Source: Saprospiraceae bacterium (GTDB lineage Bacteria; Bacteroidota; Bacteroidia; Chitinophagales; Saprospiraceae). From it: DNA of 64,000 bases. Below, in pieces: positions 45,874 to 54,633 of this stretch. Within the stretch, counting starts at the first letter, position 1, and each line of letters opens with the position of its first letter. The notes beneath the pieces were generated by a model. It was not told where the DNA came from, did not search any database, and saw only the letters and a program-made list of their open reading frames with translations. Both the position numbers and the translations under genes were made by a program. The stretch lies in NCBI GenBank assembly GCA_020436935.1, contig JAGQWX010000022.1, positions 16,896-80,895 on the forward strand. The letters are read 5' to 3'.

Positions 45874-47174
45874 ATCTGATCAAACTGGCATATAAAAACA
45901 TTGTCGATAAACCGCTCAACCTGCTGCTGAGCATCATCTTGTTCGCACTGGGCGTAGGATTGATCAACTTCCTCCTCCTTTTCAATCATCAGCTCAAGGA
46001 AAAATTTGAAGCCAATCTTGCAGAAATCGACCTGGTACTGGGCGCAAAAGGAAGCCCCCTCCAGCTCATCCTTTGCAATATGTACCACATCGACAATCCA
46101 ACGGGCAACATAGCCATCAAAGACGCAAAACCATTTTTCAACCCTAAACATCCGGTCATTGCTTCTGCTGTACCGCTGAGCCTGGGTGACAACTATAAGT
46201 CCTACAGAATAGTGGGTACCGTACCCTCCTTTTTAGACCTGTACGAAGCCAGTCTGGAAGAAGGCAAGCTTTGGGGGCCGCCTATGGAGGTGGTCATTGG
46301 CAAAATGGTTGCCGAAAATACCGGGCTTAAAATCGGAGATACCTTCCTAAGCTCTCATGGCTTCACCGACGACGAAGATCTGGCCCACGACCATGTCAAA
46401 TTCAAGGTGGTGGGTATCCTCAAATCTACGGGCTCGGTCATTGATCAACTCATCCTCACCCAGACTGCCACCATTTGGCAGGTCCACGACCATGGAGAAG
46501 CAGCACCAGTGGAAGAAACAGACAGCACAGAATCTTCAGAAGAAGACCACAGCGATCACGACCACGCAGAAGGGGAACACCAACACGACCATGGCAACGG
46601 TAGCCTGGAAGACCTCTTGACCCACGAAGACGAGTTCATCACCTCCATCCTCATCAAATACCGGTCAAAAACCAGCATCCAGGCCCTCAACATGCCCAGG
46701 ATGATCAACGAAAATACCAATCTTCAGGCGGCATCCCCGGCCTATGAAATCAATAAGCTCATAGACCTTGTCGGCGTTGGCACCGATGGCGTCAAAGCCA
46801 TTGCCTACCTGATTGCATTCGTCTCCGCACTCAGCATATTCATCTCCCTCTACCGCGCAATGAAAGAAAGAAAATATGAACTCGCCCTGATGCGCGTGAT
46901 GGGCGGCAGCCGAACCAAAATCTTTGTCCTCATTCTATTGGAAGGCATCTTCTTGGCCGTCATAGGCTGGGCCATTGGCAATATCCTGAGCCATGTGGGC
47001 ATGGAAGTCATGGCCAAATACATGCAAGCCGACTTTAGGTACTCCTTCACCGGCAAAATCTGGCTCCAGGATGAGCTGTGGCTGCTGGCGGCATCGATCC
47101 TCATAGGCATCATCTCCGCACTCATCCCTGCCATTTCTGCAGCACGAAAAGACGTCAACGAAGTACTCTCGTAG
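45870..47174 (+). CDS. FtsX/MacB-type ABC permease with His-rich loop
   Basis: A 434-residue permease. One membrane helix at about 12-35, a large periplasmic domain (about 40-300), then three C-terminal helices (about 305-330, 350-380, 400-425) as in MacB/LolC/FtsX. The periplasmic domain carries an insert at about 210-250 very rich in His, Asp and Glu (HSDHDHAEGEHQHDHGNG), a likely metal-binding loop. Comparable ATPase/permease pairs occur in zinc-regulated loci of proteobacteria (for example PA4064-PA4065 of Pseudomonas, from memory). A metal-related role is inference. Confidence 0.88.
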   Translation: MNLIKLAYKNIVDKPLNLLLSIILFALGVGLINFLLLFNHQLKEKFEANLAEIDLVLGAKGSPLQLILCNMYHIDNPTGNIAIKDAKPFFNPKHPVIASAVPLSLGDNYKSYRIVGTVPSFLDLYEASLEEGKLWGPPMEVVIGKMVAENTGLKIGDTFLSSHGFTDDEDLAHDHVKFKVVGILKSTGSVIDQLILTQTATIWQVHDHGEAAPVEETDSTESSEEDHSDHDHAEGEHQHDHGNGSLEDLLTHEDEFITSILIKYRSKTSIQALNMPRMINENTNLQAASPAYEINKLIDLVGVGTDGVKAIAYLIAFVSALSIFISLYRAMKERKYELALMRVMGGSRTKIFVLILLEGIFLAVIGWAIGNILSHVGMEVMAKYMQADFRYSFTGKIWLQDELWLLAASILIGIISALIPAISAARKDVNEVLS

Positions 47175-47826
47175 GAATGCGATAGCGCCAGTAAGCAAAA
47201 AAAATTGCCTGTGGTTTCGACTCCGCTCAACCACCGAAGAATAAATAGTGGCAAAACTCTTATCGAAAAAAAACGTGAAATTGTCGTCAATGCTAATAAA
47301 ATATTTTCAAATACGCTCAATGCATTTTTTTAAGTGTATGTAGATAAATAGGGTTCAGATTTCAGTGATAGAAAGCGAAGCAACGGAATGCCGGCTTTTG
47401 ACATCGTAAAGTATAAAATTAGAGCACTGAAGTAAAAACAAATCAACACTCCACAGAATCGAAAATAAGTCAAAAGACATAGGCTGAAGTTGCGAGAGCG
47501 AACGGTCCCTAAGTGGAGCCATTAGATGCAATCAATGGCTCCACTTAGGGAATCACCTTAATCTGAACCAAGCCTTTTTTGTAACTTTTTTTGGCGAATG
47601 AAAAAAAGTTAGCACAATGCTAGATTTAAGGCAATGCCTTTAGATTAGCACATTGCTACACTAAGGCAAAGTATCAAGTACCTACTTATTTCATTAATGG
47701 ACAAATAGAAAATAAAAAGTCCGAATTGCCCCAAATCAAATGATAAAAAATATGATTCTTTTAGAATTTCCATCGACATGGCTTGATATGAAATCATTTC
47801 CCCCACCACATTGTTACTTTTGAGAC
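47175..47826. other. Palindrome-rich intergenic region
   Basis: No gene is supported in 650 bases. From 47218 there is GGTTTCGACTCCGCTCAACC, a short sequence also found inverted near 58350. From 47506 to 47658 several perfect inverted repeats follow each other (listed separately). The rest is AT-rich leader DNA before selO. Confidence 0.6.
47506..47658. repeat. Cluster of five inverted repeats
   Basis: TCCCTAAGTGGAGCCATT (47506-47523) and its exact reverse complement (47534-47551) make an 18-bp stem with a 10-base loop. AACTTTTTTT (47583-47592) pairs with AAAAAAAGTT (47601-47610). Three 13-base palindromes follow at 47610-47622 (TAGCACAATGCTA), 47628-47640 (AAGGCAATGCCTT) and 47646-47658 (TAGCACATTGCTA), centres exactly 18 bases apart. 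The combination could be a structured RNA, a small non-autonomous element or a protein-binding array. Confidence 0.85.
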
Positions 47827-49410
47827 ATGGAATACAATATAAAACAACATCTCGTTCCTGGCTTCGAAAAAGCCTTGCCTTTGGACAGCACCAACAACAA
47901 TCAGCCTCGGCAGACGCCCGGTGTAGCAGGAGCTACTGTTGTTCCAAAAAATCCATCGGCACCTCAACTGATCATCGCATCGGATGCACTGGCCGAAGAT
48001 CTGGGTTTTGACCCTGCATACACCAATAGCGAAGATTTTGTGGCGATATTTTCCGGTCAAAAAGTAGTGGAAGGTACCACACCTTATGCCATGAATTATG
48101 CAGGCCACCAGTTTGGCCATTGGGCAGGTCAGCTGGGCGATGGCAGGGCCATCAATTTGTTTGACATCAAAAACGGAGATAAGACATGGACGCTCCAGCT
48201 CAAAGGCGCCGGACGCACCGCGTATTCCCGCACGGCCGACGGACTTGCAGTTCTAAGGTCATCTATCCGGGAGTTTTTGTGTTCTGAAGCCATGTTTCAT
48301 CTGGGCGTACCCACCACACGCGCATTGTCTCTGATCAAAACCGGCGACCAGGTCATGCGCGATGTCATGTACGATGGCAATCCCGCTTATGAGCAGGGAG
48401 CCATTGTTTGCAGGGTTGCACCTTCTTTTGTTCGATTTGGAAATTTTGAGGTACACGCCTCAAGACAGGAATACGATCTGCTCAAAGACTTGGCCGACTT
48501 TGTTATTGGCAATTATTTTCCTGAAATCGATATGAATCAAGCCGAGCCTTATGTAAAATTCTTCAAAACTGTCTGCGAAAAAACCCTCCACCTCATGCTC
48601 GAATGGCACCGTGTTGGATTTGTGCACGGCGTGATGAATACCGACAATATGTCGATCCTCGGACTCACCATCGATTATGGGCCCTATGGCTGGACCGACG
48701 ACTACAACTATCAATGGACGCCCAATACCACGGACCGCGTAGAACGAAGATATAGATTTGGCAATCAGGCCAACATCGCATTATGGAATTTGGTCAAGCT
48801 GGCCAATGCCCTCGTGCCCCTGATAGGCGAAGACACTACAGAACTCGAAGAAGGCTTGCTCTGGTACCAGAACAATTACAAAAGTAAGTTTACCAAAATG
48901 ATGGCAGACAAACTCGGCCTGTTTGAAGAAGAGGAAAACGACGAAGCACTGGTGACCAGCCTGGAAAAGCTGCTCCACAAACAGGAAGTGGACATGACTA
49001 TCTTTTTCAGAAAACTATCTGACATCAACCCAAAGACTCACGACAAAGTAGAAGCCTTAAAAATAGTCAAGGAAGCCTTCTACCAGGAATTCGAACCCAT
49101 TGGAGAAAATAAAGATGCGTGGCTCGCCTGGATGGAAGAATACCTGATTCGAAATCAAAAAGAAAATATAAGCTCGGGCGATCGCCAACAAAAAATGAAT
49201 ACCATCAACCCCAAATACGTACTCCGCAACTACATGGCACAAATGGCCATCGAAAAAGCAGAAAACGGAGATTACAGCCTCGTCCACGAGCTCCATACTT
49301 TGCTAAAAACACCCTATGAAGAACAGCCAGAATTTGAAAAATACTTTGCAAAGCGGCCAGATTGGGCGAGGAATAAGGTGGGAGCGAGTATGTTGTCTTG
49401 TAGTTCGTAA
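47827..49410 (+). CDS. selO: Protein adenylyltransferase SelO (YdiU/UPF0061)
   Basis: A 527-residue pseudokinase-fold enzyme that transfers AMP to proteins. Conserved blocks include MNYAGHQFGHWAGQLGDGRA, the LQLKGAGRTAYSR ATP-binding segment, and the FVHGVMNTDNMSILGLTIDY active-site stretch. It ends SCSS: the Cys at the antepenultimate position occupies the place of selenocysteine in animal SelO. The ATG lies five bases after a TACTTTTG element (47815-47822), so the mRNA may be leaderless. Confidence 0.95.
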   Translation: MEYNIKQHLVPGFEKALPLDSTNNNQPRQTPGVAGATVVPKNPSAPQLIIASDALAEDLGFDPAYTNSEDFVAIFSGQKVVEGTTPYAMNYAGHQFGHWAGQLGDGRAINLFDIKNGDKTWTLQLKGAGRTAYSRTADGLAVLRSSIREFLCSEAMFHLGVPTTRALSLIKTGDQVMRDVMYDGNPAYEQGAIVCRVAPSFVRFGNFEVHASRQEYDLLKDLADFVIGNYFPEIDMNQAEPYVKFFKTVCEKTLHLMLEWHRVGFVHGVMNTDNMSILGLTIDYGPYGWTDDYNYQWTPNTTDRVERRYRFGNQANIALWNLVKLANALVPLIGEDTTELEEGLLWYQNNYKSKFTKMMADKLGLFEEEENDEALVTSLEKLLHKQEVDMTIFFRKLSDINPKTHDKVEALKIVKEAFYQEFEPIGENKDAWLAWMEEYLIRNQKENISSGDRQQKMNTINPKYVLRNYMAQMAIEKAENGDYSLVHELHTLLKTPYEEQPEFEKYFAKRPDWARNKVGASMLSCSS

Positions 49411-49624
49411 TGTACAGTAATACCAGTATTTAAAGTTTTTCTGTGTGATTGTTCGCAGGAATAATGATTACCAAGTATATTTATGCAGTATTAGTCCTTG
49501 AGAATTGGTAAGGGTGATAAAGGAACGCAGTGCATTCACAGGAATCTCTTTTGCAAAAAAAAATGAAACAAAGTTCCCAATAAGGAAACTTAACTTATAT
49601 TTACTCAGTTCTTAATGTAACCAG

Positions 49625-49951
49625 ATGAATAAGAATTTTGACGTTTTAATTTCGGAGGAAGCAAAGTCGTTTATAAAGTCTTTGGATGTCAAAATTCAAA
49701 TGAAAATAACTTATAATATTCAAAAATCAAGAGAAGTTACAGACAATAAACTCCTAAAGAAGTTGACAGATGAAATTTGGGAATTTAGAACGAGGTATGA
49801 TGCTCAACAAATAAGACTCTTGGCATTTTGGGATCCGGGTATAAAATCATTAATAATCTGCACACATGGATTTGTAAAGAAAACACAAAAAACACCAAGC
49901 TCAGAAATTAAGAAAGCTATGGAATTTAGAAAAAGATACCTAAATAAATAA
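49625..49951 (+). CDS. RelE/HigB-type toxin
   Basis: A 108-residue protein of the phage-derived Gp49/HigB-like group: ISEEAKSFIKSLDVKIQMKI, LTDEIWEFRTRYDAQQIRLL and the late LIICTHGFVKKTQKTP are family marks. Such toxins cleave ribosome-bound mRNA. The HTH antitoxin gene starts three bases after its stop, giving the toxin-first order of HigBA modules. The upstream gap 49411-49624 holds no gene. Confidence 0.9.
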   Translation: MNKNFDVLISEEAKSFIKSLDVKIQMKITYNIQKSREVTDNKLLKKLTDEIWEFRTRYDAQQIRLLAFWDPGIKSLIICTHGFVKKTQKTPSSEIKKAMEFRKRYLNK

Positions 49952-49954
49952 GAA

Positions 49955-50266
49955 ATGAAACTTACATCAATAGATGAGCTTACAGATGAAATCGTTGGCA
50001 AAAAAGGAACTGTTGAACGCGACATATTTGAATACGATCTTCGTATGGATATTATAGGAACGCTGATTAAAGAGGCAAGAATAAAACAAAACCTAACCCA
50101 AGGAGATCTCGGAATACTTTTAGGTGTTCAAAAATCTCAAATCTCAAAGTTAGAAAATAACACAAAGGATTTCAGGCTAGGAACGATAATCAAAGCATTA
50201 GAAGCATTAGGGGCAAAAGTGAAAATGACAGTCGAACTTGAGAAGAGGGAGATAATATTGACGTAA
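49955..50266 (+). CDS. XRE-type HTH antitoxin (HigA-like)
   Basis: A 103-residue protein with a Cro/C1 helix-turn-helix at about 40-90: LIKEARIKQNLTQGDLGILL, GVQKSQISKLENN. It should neutralise the 49625-49951 toxin and repress the pair. The N-terminal 35 residues are acidic and could contact the toxin. Spacing of three bases implies cotranscription. Confidence 0.92.
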   Translation: MKLTSIDELTDEIVGKKGTVERDIFEYDLRMDIIGTLIKEARIKQNLTQGDLGILLGVQKSQISKLENNTKDFRLGTIIKALEALGAKVKMTVELEKREIILT

Positions 50267-50341
50267 TAAATTTCGAAAGTATAAAAGTGCATTTAAGCAA
50301 GACTTCCTTCAATAAACGCGAATGATACCATTATAGAAAGA

Positions 50342-50602
50342 ATGTATGATATTGCAATTGATTCCGTTAATAACAGGCTAGTTTACATTGGTGGGAAGGA
50401 TTACGATAAAATCATTGTTGAGCACCTGTCTAAACGAAAAATGGTTACTATACAACATGGTTTTGACAGTAAAGGTGCATTTTTAGGCTCATTTATAGAA
50501 AATGCTCATCTTAGCGAGAATGCTCTGACAATCAATTGGGTTGAACTTTCCAATGATGGAAAAGAACAAAAAATGATACGTACTTATCAAGTGCAACTAT
50601 GA
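50342..50602 (+). CDS. Small hypothetical protein
   Basis: An 86-residue soluble protein starting MYDIAIDSVNNRLVYIGGKD. It appears beta-rich with no signal or membrane helix, and codon use agrees with neighbouring genes. It lies between the HigBA-like pair and the DUF2314 gene, same strand. No family is recognised. Confidence 0.55.
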   Translation: MYDIAIDSVNNRLVYIGGKDYDKIIVEHLSKRKMVTIQHGFDSKGAFLGSFIENAHLSENALTINWVELSNDGKEQKMIRTYQVQL

Positions 50603-50658
50603 ATGGCGTAAGAAAATTCTTTTTCTCACGTTTTTGAATTTACAATCTGACGTAACAA

Positions 50659-51201
50659 ATGAAAAGTCTATTTAAAATAAAAATTCCAAATTGGCCTCAA
50701 CAACATTTAGATTTAAGACTACTCATATTTTTATTTGCAATGGCCTGTCATTTACCGGCCTTTACTCAGGCCACTGGTTCAAAGAAAATCAATGAAAATA
50801 TTGTATTGACAAGTTCTGAAGACAGCCTTATGAATGGGGCCATTGAAAAGGCCAGAGCCAATTGGGAAACTTTTCGGAAGGCTTTTGAAAGTAAGGATTC
50901 AAATCTTAAAGGCTTTGCGGTCAAATATCCCTTCAAGACAATTGACGGCTCCGAACATATGTGGTTGGCGGACGTAAAATATACCAAAGGCAAATTCTAT
51001 GGCTATGTGAACAATCAACCTGAATATACTACTGAAATAGAATTTGGAGATAAAGTGATTATTGATCCAACTCAGATCAGCGATTGGATGTACTTTGAAA
51101 AGAATAAATTGGTAGGTGGATATACCATATTGGTTGCTTTGGAGTCATTGCCTGAAGAAAAGAAAAATGCCATGAAGAAAAGTTTGGGAATATCACATTA
51201 A
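50659..51201 (+). CDS. DUF2314-domain secreted protein
   Basis: A 180-residue protein with an N-terminal hydrophobic segment (about 20-38, LLIFLFAMACHLPAF) acting as a signal or anchor. Residues 50-165 match the DUF2314 pattern: AIEKARANWETFRKAFESKD, then EHMWLADVKYTKGKFYGYVN and IDPTQISDWMYFEKNKLVGG. DUF2314 proteins such as YegJ have no known function. Confidence 0.8.
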   Translation: MKSLFKIKIPNWPQQHLDLRLLIFLFAMACHLPAFTQATGSKKINENIVLTSSEDSLMNGAIEKARANWETFRKAFESKDSNLKGFAVKYPFKTIDGSEHMWLADVKYTKGKFYGYVNNQPEYTTEIEFGDKVIIDPTQISDWMYFEKNKLVGGYTILVALESLPEEKKNAMKKSLGISH

Positions 51202-51214
51202 CTTACCCCTGAAG

Positions 51215-51604
51215 ATGCTCAAATTCCACCCAAAATCCCTGCTCATAGCTATCCTGCTTTTCGTTATAGAAGTGCTCATCGCACTCTATGTCAAGGACAG
51301 TTTCATCAGGCCTTTTGTGGGTGACTTGCTCGTGGTCATGCTGATCTATTATTTTCTGAAGGCCTTCATCCAGGTTCCGCCTCATCTTCTGGCCATGGCT
51401 GTTTTGCTGTTTTCATTTCTGATAGAAATACTCCAATATTTCAACTTTGTGGATCTCATTGGTTTACAGGACTTCAAAATAGCGCGCATTGTTCTGGGTA
51501 CGAGCTTTGATTGGCTGGATCTTGTTGCTTATACCGTGGGTGTTTTTTTTATTTTGATCATGGAAAAAGCCATTCCAATAAAAGCCGCAAATAGTACATC
51601 CTGA
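51215..51604 (+). CDS. DUF2809 membrane protein
   Basis: A 129-residue protein with four membrane helices and the DUF2809 pattern: LKFHPKSLLIAILLFVIEVL, then FIRPFVGDLLVVMLIYYFLK and FSFLIEILQYF. The function of the family is unknown. It begins 13 bases after the DUF2314 gene, so the two may share a transcript. Confidence 0.85.
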   Translation: MLKFHPKSLLIAILLFVIEVLIALYVKDSFIRPFVGDLLVVMLIYYFLKAFIQVPPHLLAMAVLLFSFLIEILQYFNFVDLIGLQDFKIARIVLGTSFDWLDLVAYTVGVFFILIMEKAIPIKAANSTS

Positions 51605-51669
51605 AACGCTGAGAAGAGTGAGTTGGCTATAATGAATAATCCGCTAATTTCGCCGGCAAAAAAGAGAAA

Positions 51670-52422
51670 ATGAACAAACAAGAATACCTCCATCGAATCA
51701 ACTACCATGGACCCGTCGAGGCCACAGCAGAGGTATTGTTTGACCTTCATAAAAATCATCTTTTTTGCGTTCCTTTTGAGAACTTAGACATTCACTTTAA
51801 AAGAAGGTTTGACCTGGACCTCAGGAATGTATACCATAAAGTGGTCACTAAAAGACGTGGTGGGTTTTGTTATGAGGTGAATCTCCTTTTCAATTGGTTG
51901 TTGAATGAGCTTGGGTTTCCGAGCAGGATCATAGCCTCGCGCGTTTACAAAGATGATGGAAGTCTTGGGCCGGAACTTGACCATATGGCCATTTATTTAA
52001 AAACTGACAAAGAATTTTTATTGGACGTTGGTTTTGGAGACTTGTTTTTGATCCCGTTGGAAATCAGGGATGGAGTGCAGTTAGATGGTAGAAATTACTT
52101 TCAAATAGAAAAAAGTGATGATGATGGATATATTTTGTTCATGTCCAATGACGGGCAGACATTCACCAGGAAATACAGCTTCAGCCTGGGTGAGGTAAAT
52201 GCATCGGACTTTGATGCAAGTTGCCTGGACAAACAAGTCAACCCGGATTCTCGCTTCGTCAAAAATGTCATGTGCTCGATACCTACTGAAACGGGCAGGA
52301 TAACGATATTCAACAGTAAATTCATTGAGAAAAACGGACAGATGAAAAATGAAAAAATCATTGCTTCGGATGAGGAACTCTTGTCATGTCTGAGCGAAAA
52401 GTTTAGCATGTCTCTGGAGTAA
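51670..52422 (+). CDS. Arylamine N-acetyltransferase
   Basis: A 250-residue NAT-fold enzyme. The catalytic triad is visible: Cys67 in RRGGFCYEVN, His105 in LDHMAIYL and Asp119 in LLDVGFGD. It transfers acetyl from acetyl-CoA to arylamines and hydrazines through a Cys thioester. The natural substrate in this organism is not evident. It stands between the DUF2809 and DinB-like genes, same strand. Confidence 0.93.
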   Translation: MNKQEYLHRINYHGPVEATAEVLFDLHKNHLFCVPFENLDIHFKRRFDLDLRNVYHKVVTKRRGGFCYEVNLLFNWLLNELGFPSRIIASRVYKDDGSLGPELDHMAIYLKTDKEFLLDVGFGDLFLIPLEIRDGVQLDGRNYFQIEKSDDDGYILFMSNDGQTFTRKYSFSLGEVNASDFDASCLDKQVNPDSRFVKNVMCSIPTETGRITIFNSKFIEKNGQMKNEKIIASDEELLSCLSEKFSMSLE

Positions 52423-52482
52423 TGTGAGTATCCGGAATATCAGAACTATAACAGCATAATTGTCAATAAGAGAGATCTGGTT

Positions 52483-53019
52483 ATGCATATTTCCGTACCT
52501 TGGAGTTCTTCTTCTGTAAAATATTTCTACTATATGAAAAAAGCTCTCTTCTCCCAATTTGGCGCAAGCATCGATACCTTGGAAGCCGTCATCAGACTTT
52601 GCCCTGATGAACAGTGGGACAGGGAGCACAACATTTGGTATACTGCGTTTCACACCATTTTTTTTCTTGACTATTATCTTACACCCGATCAAGGGAACTT
52701 CGCTCCTCCCCTGCCCTTCGACTTGTCTGAATTTGAGGACCGAATGCCTGCGAGGGTGTACCAGCAAGATGAACTGCTGGAATACATCAACCATTGCCGT
52801 GCAAAATGCAGAAAGTTTTTGGACAGGTCAGATGAGTCCCTCTTAAACGAACGCTGGGTGAATGCATCAGGTACTATGAACTTTTCTATATTTGAAATTT
52901 GCTTGTACAATATGCGACATGTCCAGCACCATGCTGCACAGATCAATCAGGATTTGCGGCGGTCAGCAAATGTGGCTGCCAAATGGATTCGGGCGAGTGC
53001 GCATGAATTGGACGTGTAA
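52483..53019 (+). CDS. DinB-like four-helix metalloprotein
   Basis: A 178-residue protein of the DinB/YfiT type. The helical pattern and the metal-ligand His residues in WYTAFHTIFFLDYYL and RHVQHHAAQINQDL are characteristic. DinB-like proteins act in thiol-dependent transfer or stress reactions, often unassigned. The ATG at residue 18 (52534, MKKALFSQFG) is a plausible alternative start. Confidence 0.78.
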   Translation: MHISVPWSSSSVKYFYYMKKALFSQFGASIDTLEAVIRLCPDEQWDREHNIWYTAFHTIFFLDYYLTPDQGNFAPPLPFDLSEFEDRMPARVYQQDELLEYINHCRAKCRKFLDRSDESLLNERWVNASGTMNFSIFEICLYNMRHVQHHAAQINQDLRRSANVAAKWIRASAHELDV

Positions 53020-53055
53020 TGATGATACAGTTTATTTATTTTCAACCACAATAAA

Positions 53056-53493
53056 ATGAATAAGAAAGTAACCGAGCAAATCAAACAATACATTGAAAGT
53101 CAACCTGAATCGAAGGCTCTGGAATTGCAAACATTGCACGAGCTCATCCTGGGTATTGACCCTTCCAACACATTGTGGTTTGACAACGGCATCAATCCTG
53201 AGGGAAAGGTGGTCTCTAATCCCAGCATAGGGTATGGAAAGTATACCATCCATTATGCCAATGGAAGCACCAAAGACTTTTTCAGGGTTGGATTGAGCGG
53301 CAATAAAAGTGGGATCTCCATATATATCATGGGGCTGGCGGACAAAAACTATCTGGTTCAGACATTTGGCGAAAGGATCGGAAAAGCTACGGTAACGGGA
53401 TATTGCATCAAATTTAAAGGATTGAAGGACATCAGCTTAGGTGTTTTGGAAGAAGCCGTCAGGTATGTACTAACGTATGGTACCACCCAATAA
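53056..53493 (+). CDS. DUF1801-domain protein
   Basis: A 145-residue protein with the DUF1801 (YdhG-like) pattern: QIKQYIESQPESKALELQTL, then SIGYGKYTIHYANGSTKDFF and the C-terminal FKGLKDISLGVLEEAVRYVL. Fold and function are loosely compared with frataxin-like domains; the role is unknown. It follows the DinB-like gene, 36 bases between. Confidence 0.85.
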   Translation: MNKKVTEQIKQYIESQPESKALELQTLHELILGIDPSNTLWFDNGINPEGKVVSNPSIGYGKYTIHYANGSTKDFFRVGLSGNKSGISIYIMGLADKNYLVQTFGERIGKATVTGYCIKFKGLKDISLGVLEEAVRYVLTYGTTQ

Positions 53494-53571
53494 TACCGTG
53501 AATCCGAAGCCTGAAATTGCATAACTTGTCCTTAGCTATTTTATCTTTAAGCCCAACTATTCATCGCGTTC

Positions 53572-54315
53572 ATGCCAACACCAACCACCATCATCACAGG
53601 AGCCGCTTCGGGCATCGGGCTTGCCATAGCTCAGGAGTTATTTAATGCAGGTCACAACATTGTCCTCAATGACCTGGATGATGATTTGCTCAGACGGGTT
53701 CATGAGGAAATTTTTTCGACATCAATCCGGGTCTGTCCTGTACCCGGTGACACCGCAGATCTCCATGTCAGAAAAGCCATGTTCGATGCAGCTGTGACAC
53801 AATTTGGAGGCATCAGTCATGTAGTCGCAAACGCCGGCATTACCATATTTGCATCCTTCCTGGAAACAAAAATTGACGCTTTTGACCGATTGCTGGCCGT
53901 CAATTTGAAAGGTACTTTTTTTTTGGTGCAGGAAGCCATCAACCGTTGCCTGGAAATGGGTAGTCAGCCTGACTCCATATTATTGCTTTCATCTGTGACC
54001 GGGGTCCAGGCACACAGCCACCTTACCGCCTACGGCATGACCAAGGCCGCCATAGCCATGATGGCCAAAAATTTAGTGGCCGAATTATCGCCTCTTGGCA
54101 TCAGAATCAATGCACTATCGCCAGGTGCCACCCTTACTGAAAGGACCTCCTCCGAAGATTACATCAAAACATGGTCTGAGCTCACGCCGCTCGGACAACC
54201 TGCTGAGGCAGAAGACATCGCCAGGGCAGCTGCATTTCTATTGAGCGCCAAACACATTACCGGGCAAAACCTGGTGATCGACGGCGGTTGGACCTCCATC
54301 AGTCCTAATCCATGA
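53572..54315 (+). CDS. Short-chain dehydrogenase/reductase
   Basis: A 247-residue SDR with TGAASGIG for cofactor binding, NAGIT, the catalytic Ser in LLSSVTGVQAHS and YGMTK for the catalytic Tyr and Lys. The Asp after beta 2 (NDLDDDLL) suggests NAD preference. Substrate unknown. A stand-alone gene ahead of the repeat array. Confidence 0.93.
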   Translation: MPTPTTIITGAASGIGLAIAQELFNAGHNIVLNDLDDDLLRRVHEEIFSTSIRVCPVPGDTADLHVRKAMFDAAVTQFGGISHVVANAGITIFASFLETKIDAFDRLLAVNLKGTFFLVQEAINRCLEMGSQPDSILLLSSVTGVQAHSHLTAYGMTKAAIAMMAKNLVAELSPLGIRINALSPGATLTERTSSEDYIKTWSELTPLGQPAEAEDIARAAAFLLSAKHITGQNLVIDGGWTSISPNP

Positions 54316-54384
54316 GGCTGGCTGACGATGTATTCCTCTCAAAAAGACACTAAACAAGTCATTTATATTTAAATATTTTAGTTA

Positions 54385-54545
54385 CAAATCGGAAATAATG
54401 CGCTTTTTTACGGAGTATAACCAGAAATAATGCGCTTTATTATAAAGTATAATCGGAAATAATACGTGTTTTTTAAGACTATAGTCGGGAATAATGCGCT
54501 TTAAAACAGGTTATAGTCAAAAATAATACGTATTTTTGCAGTATA
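54385..54545. repeat. Five-unit 32-bp direct repeat array upstream of the second DUF4143 ATPase
   Basis: The core (A/G)AATAAT(G/A)CG recurs at 54393, 54425, 54457, 54489 and 54521, an exact 32-base period. The flanking part TATAATCGG(A/G) precedes most cores and a T-run (CTTTTTTA type) follows. A perfect -7 element TATTTTTG (54531-54538) lies inside the last unit, so the array overlaps the promoter. The ATG of the ATPase is at 54634. The intergenic stretch 54316-54633 has no other content. Confidence 0.9.
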
Positions 54546-54633
54546 TAAATAGGTCAAAACAATATGGTGCAAGACATCTGAAGACCAGCTGACCATAGAT
54601 TTTTTGACTTGATCAAATGAAAAAGGAAAATGA

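Noticed and set aside
54385..54545. CRISPR-like array
   Set aside because: The 32-base units are imperfect copies along their whole length rather than identical repeats with unique spacers, and no cas genes are present.
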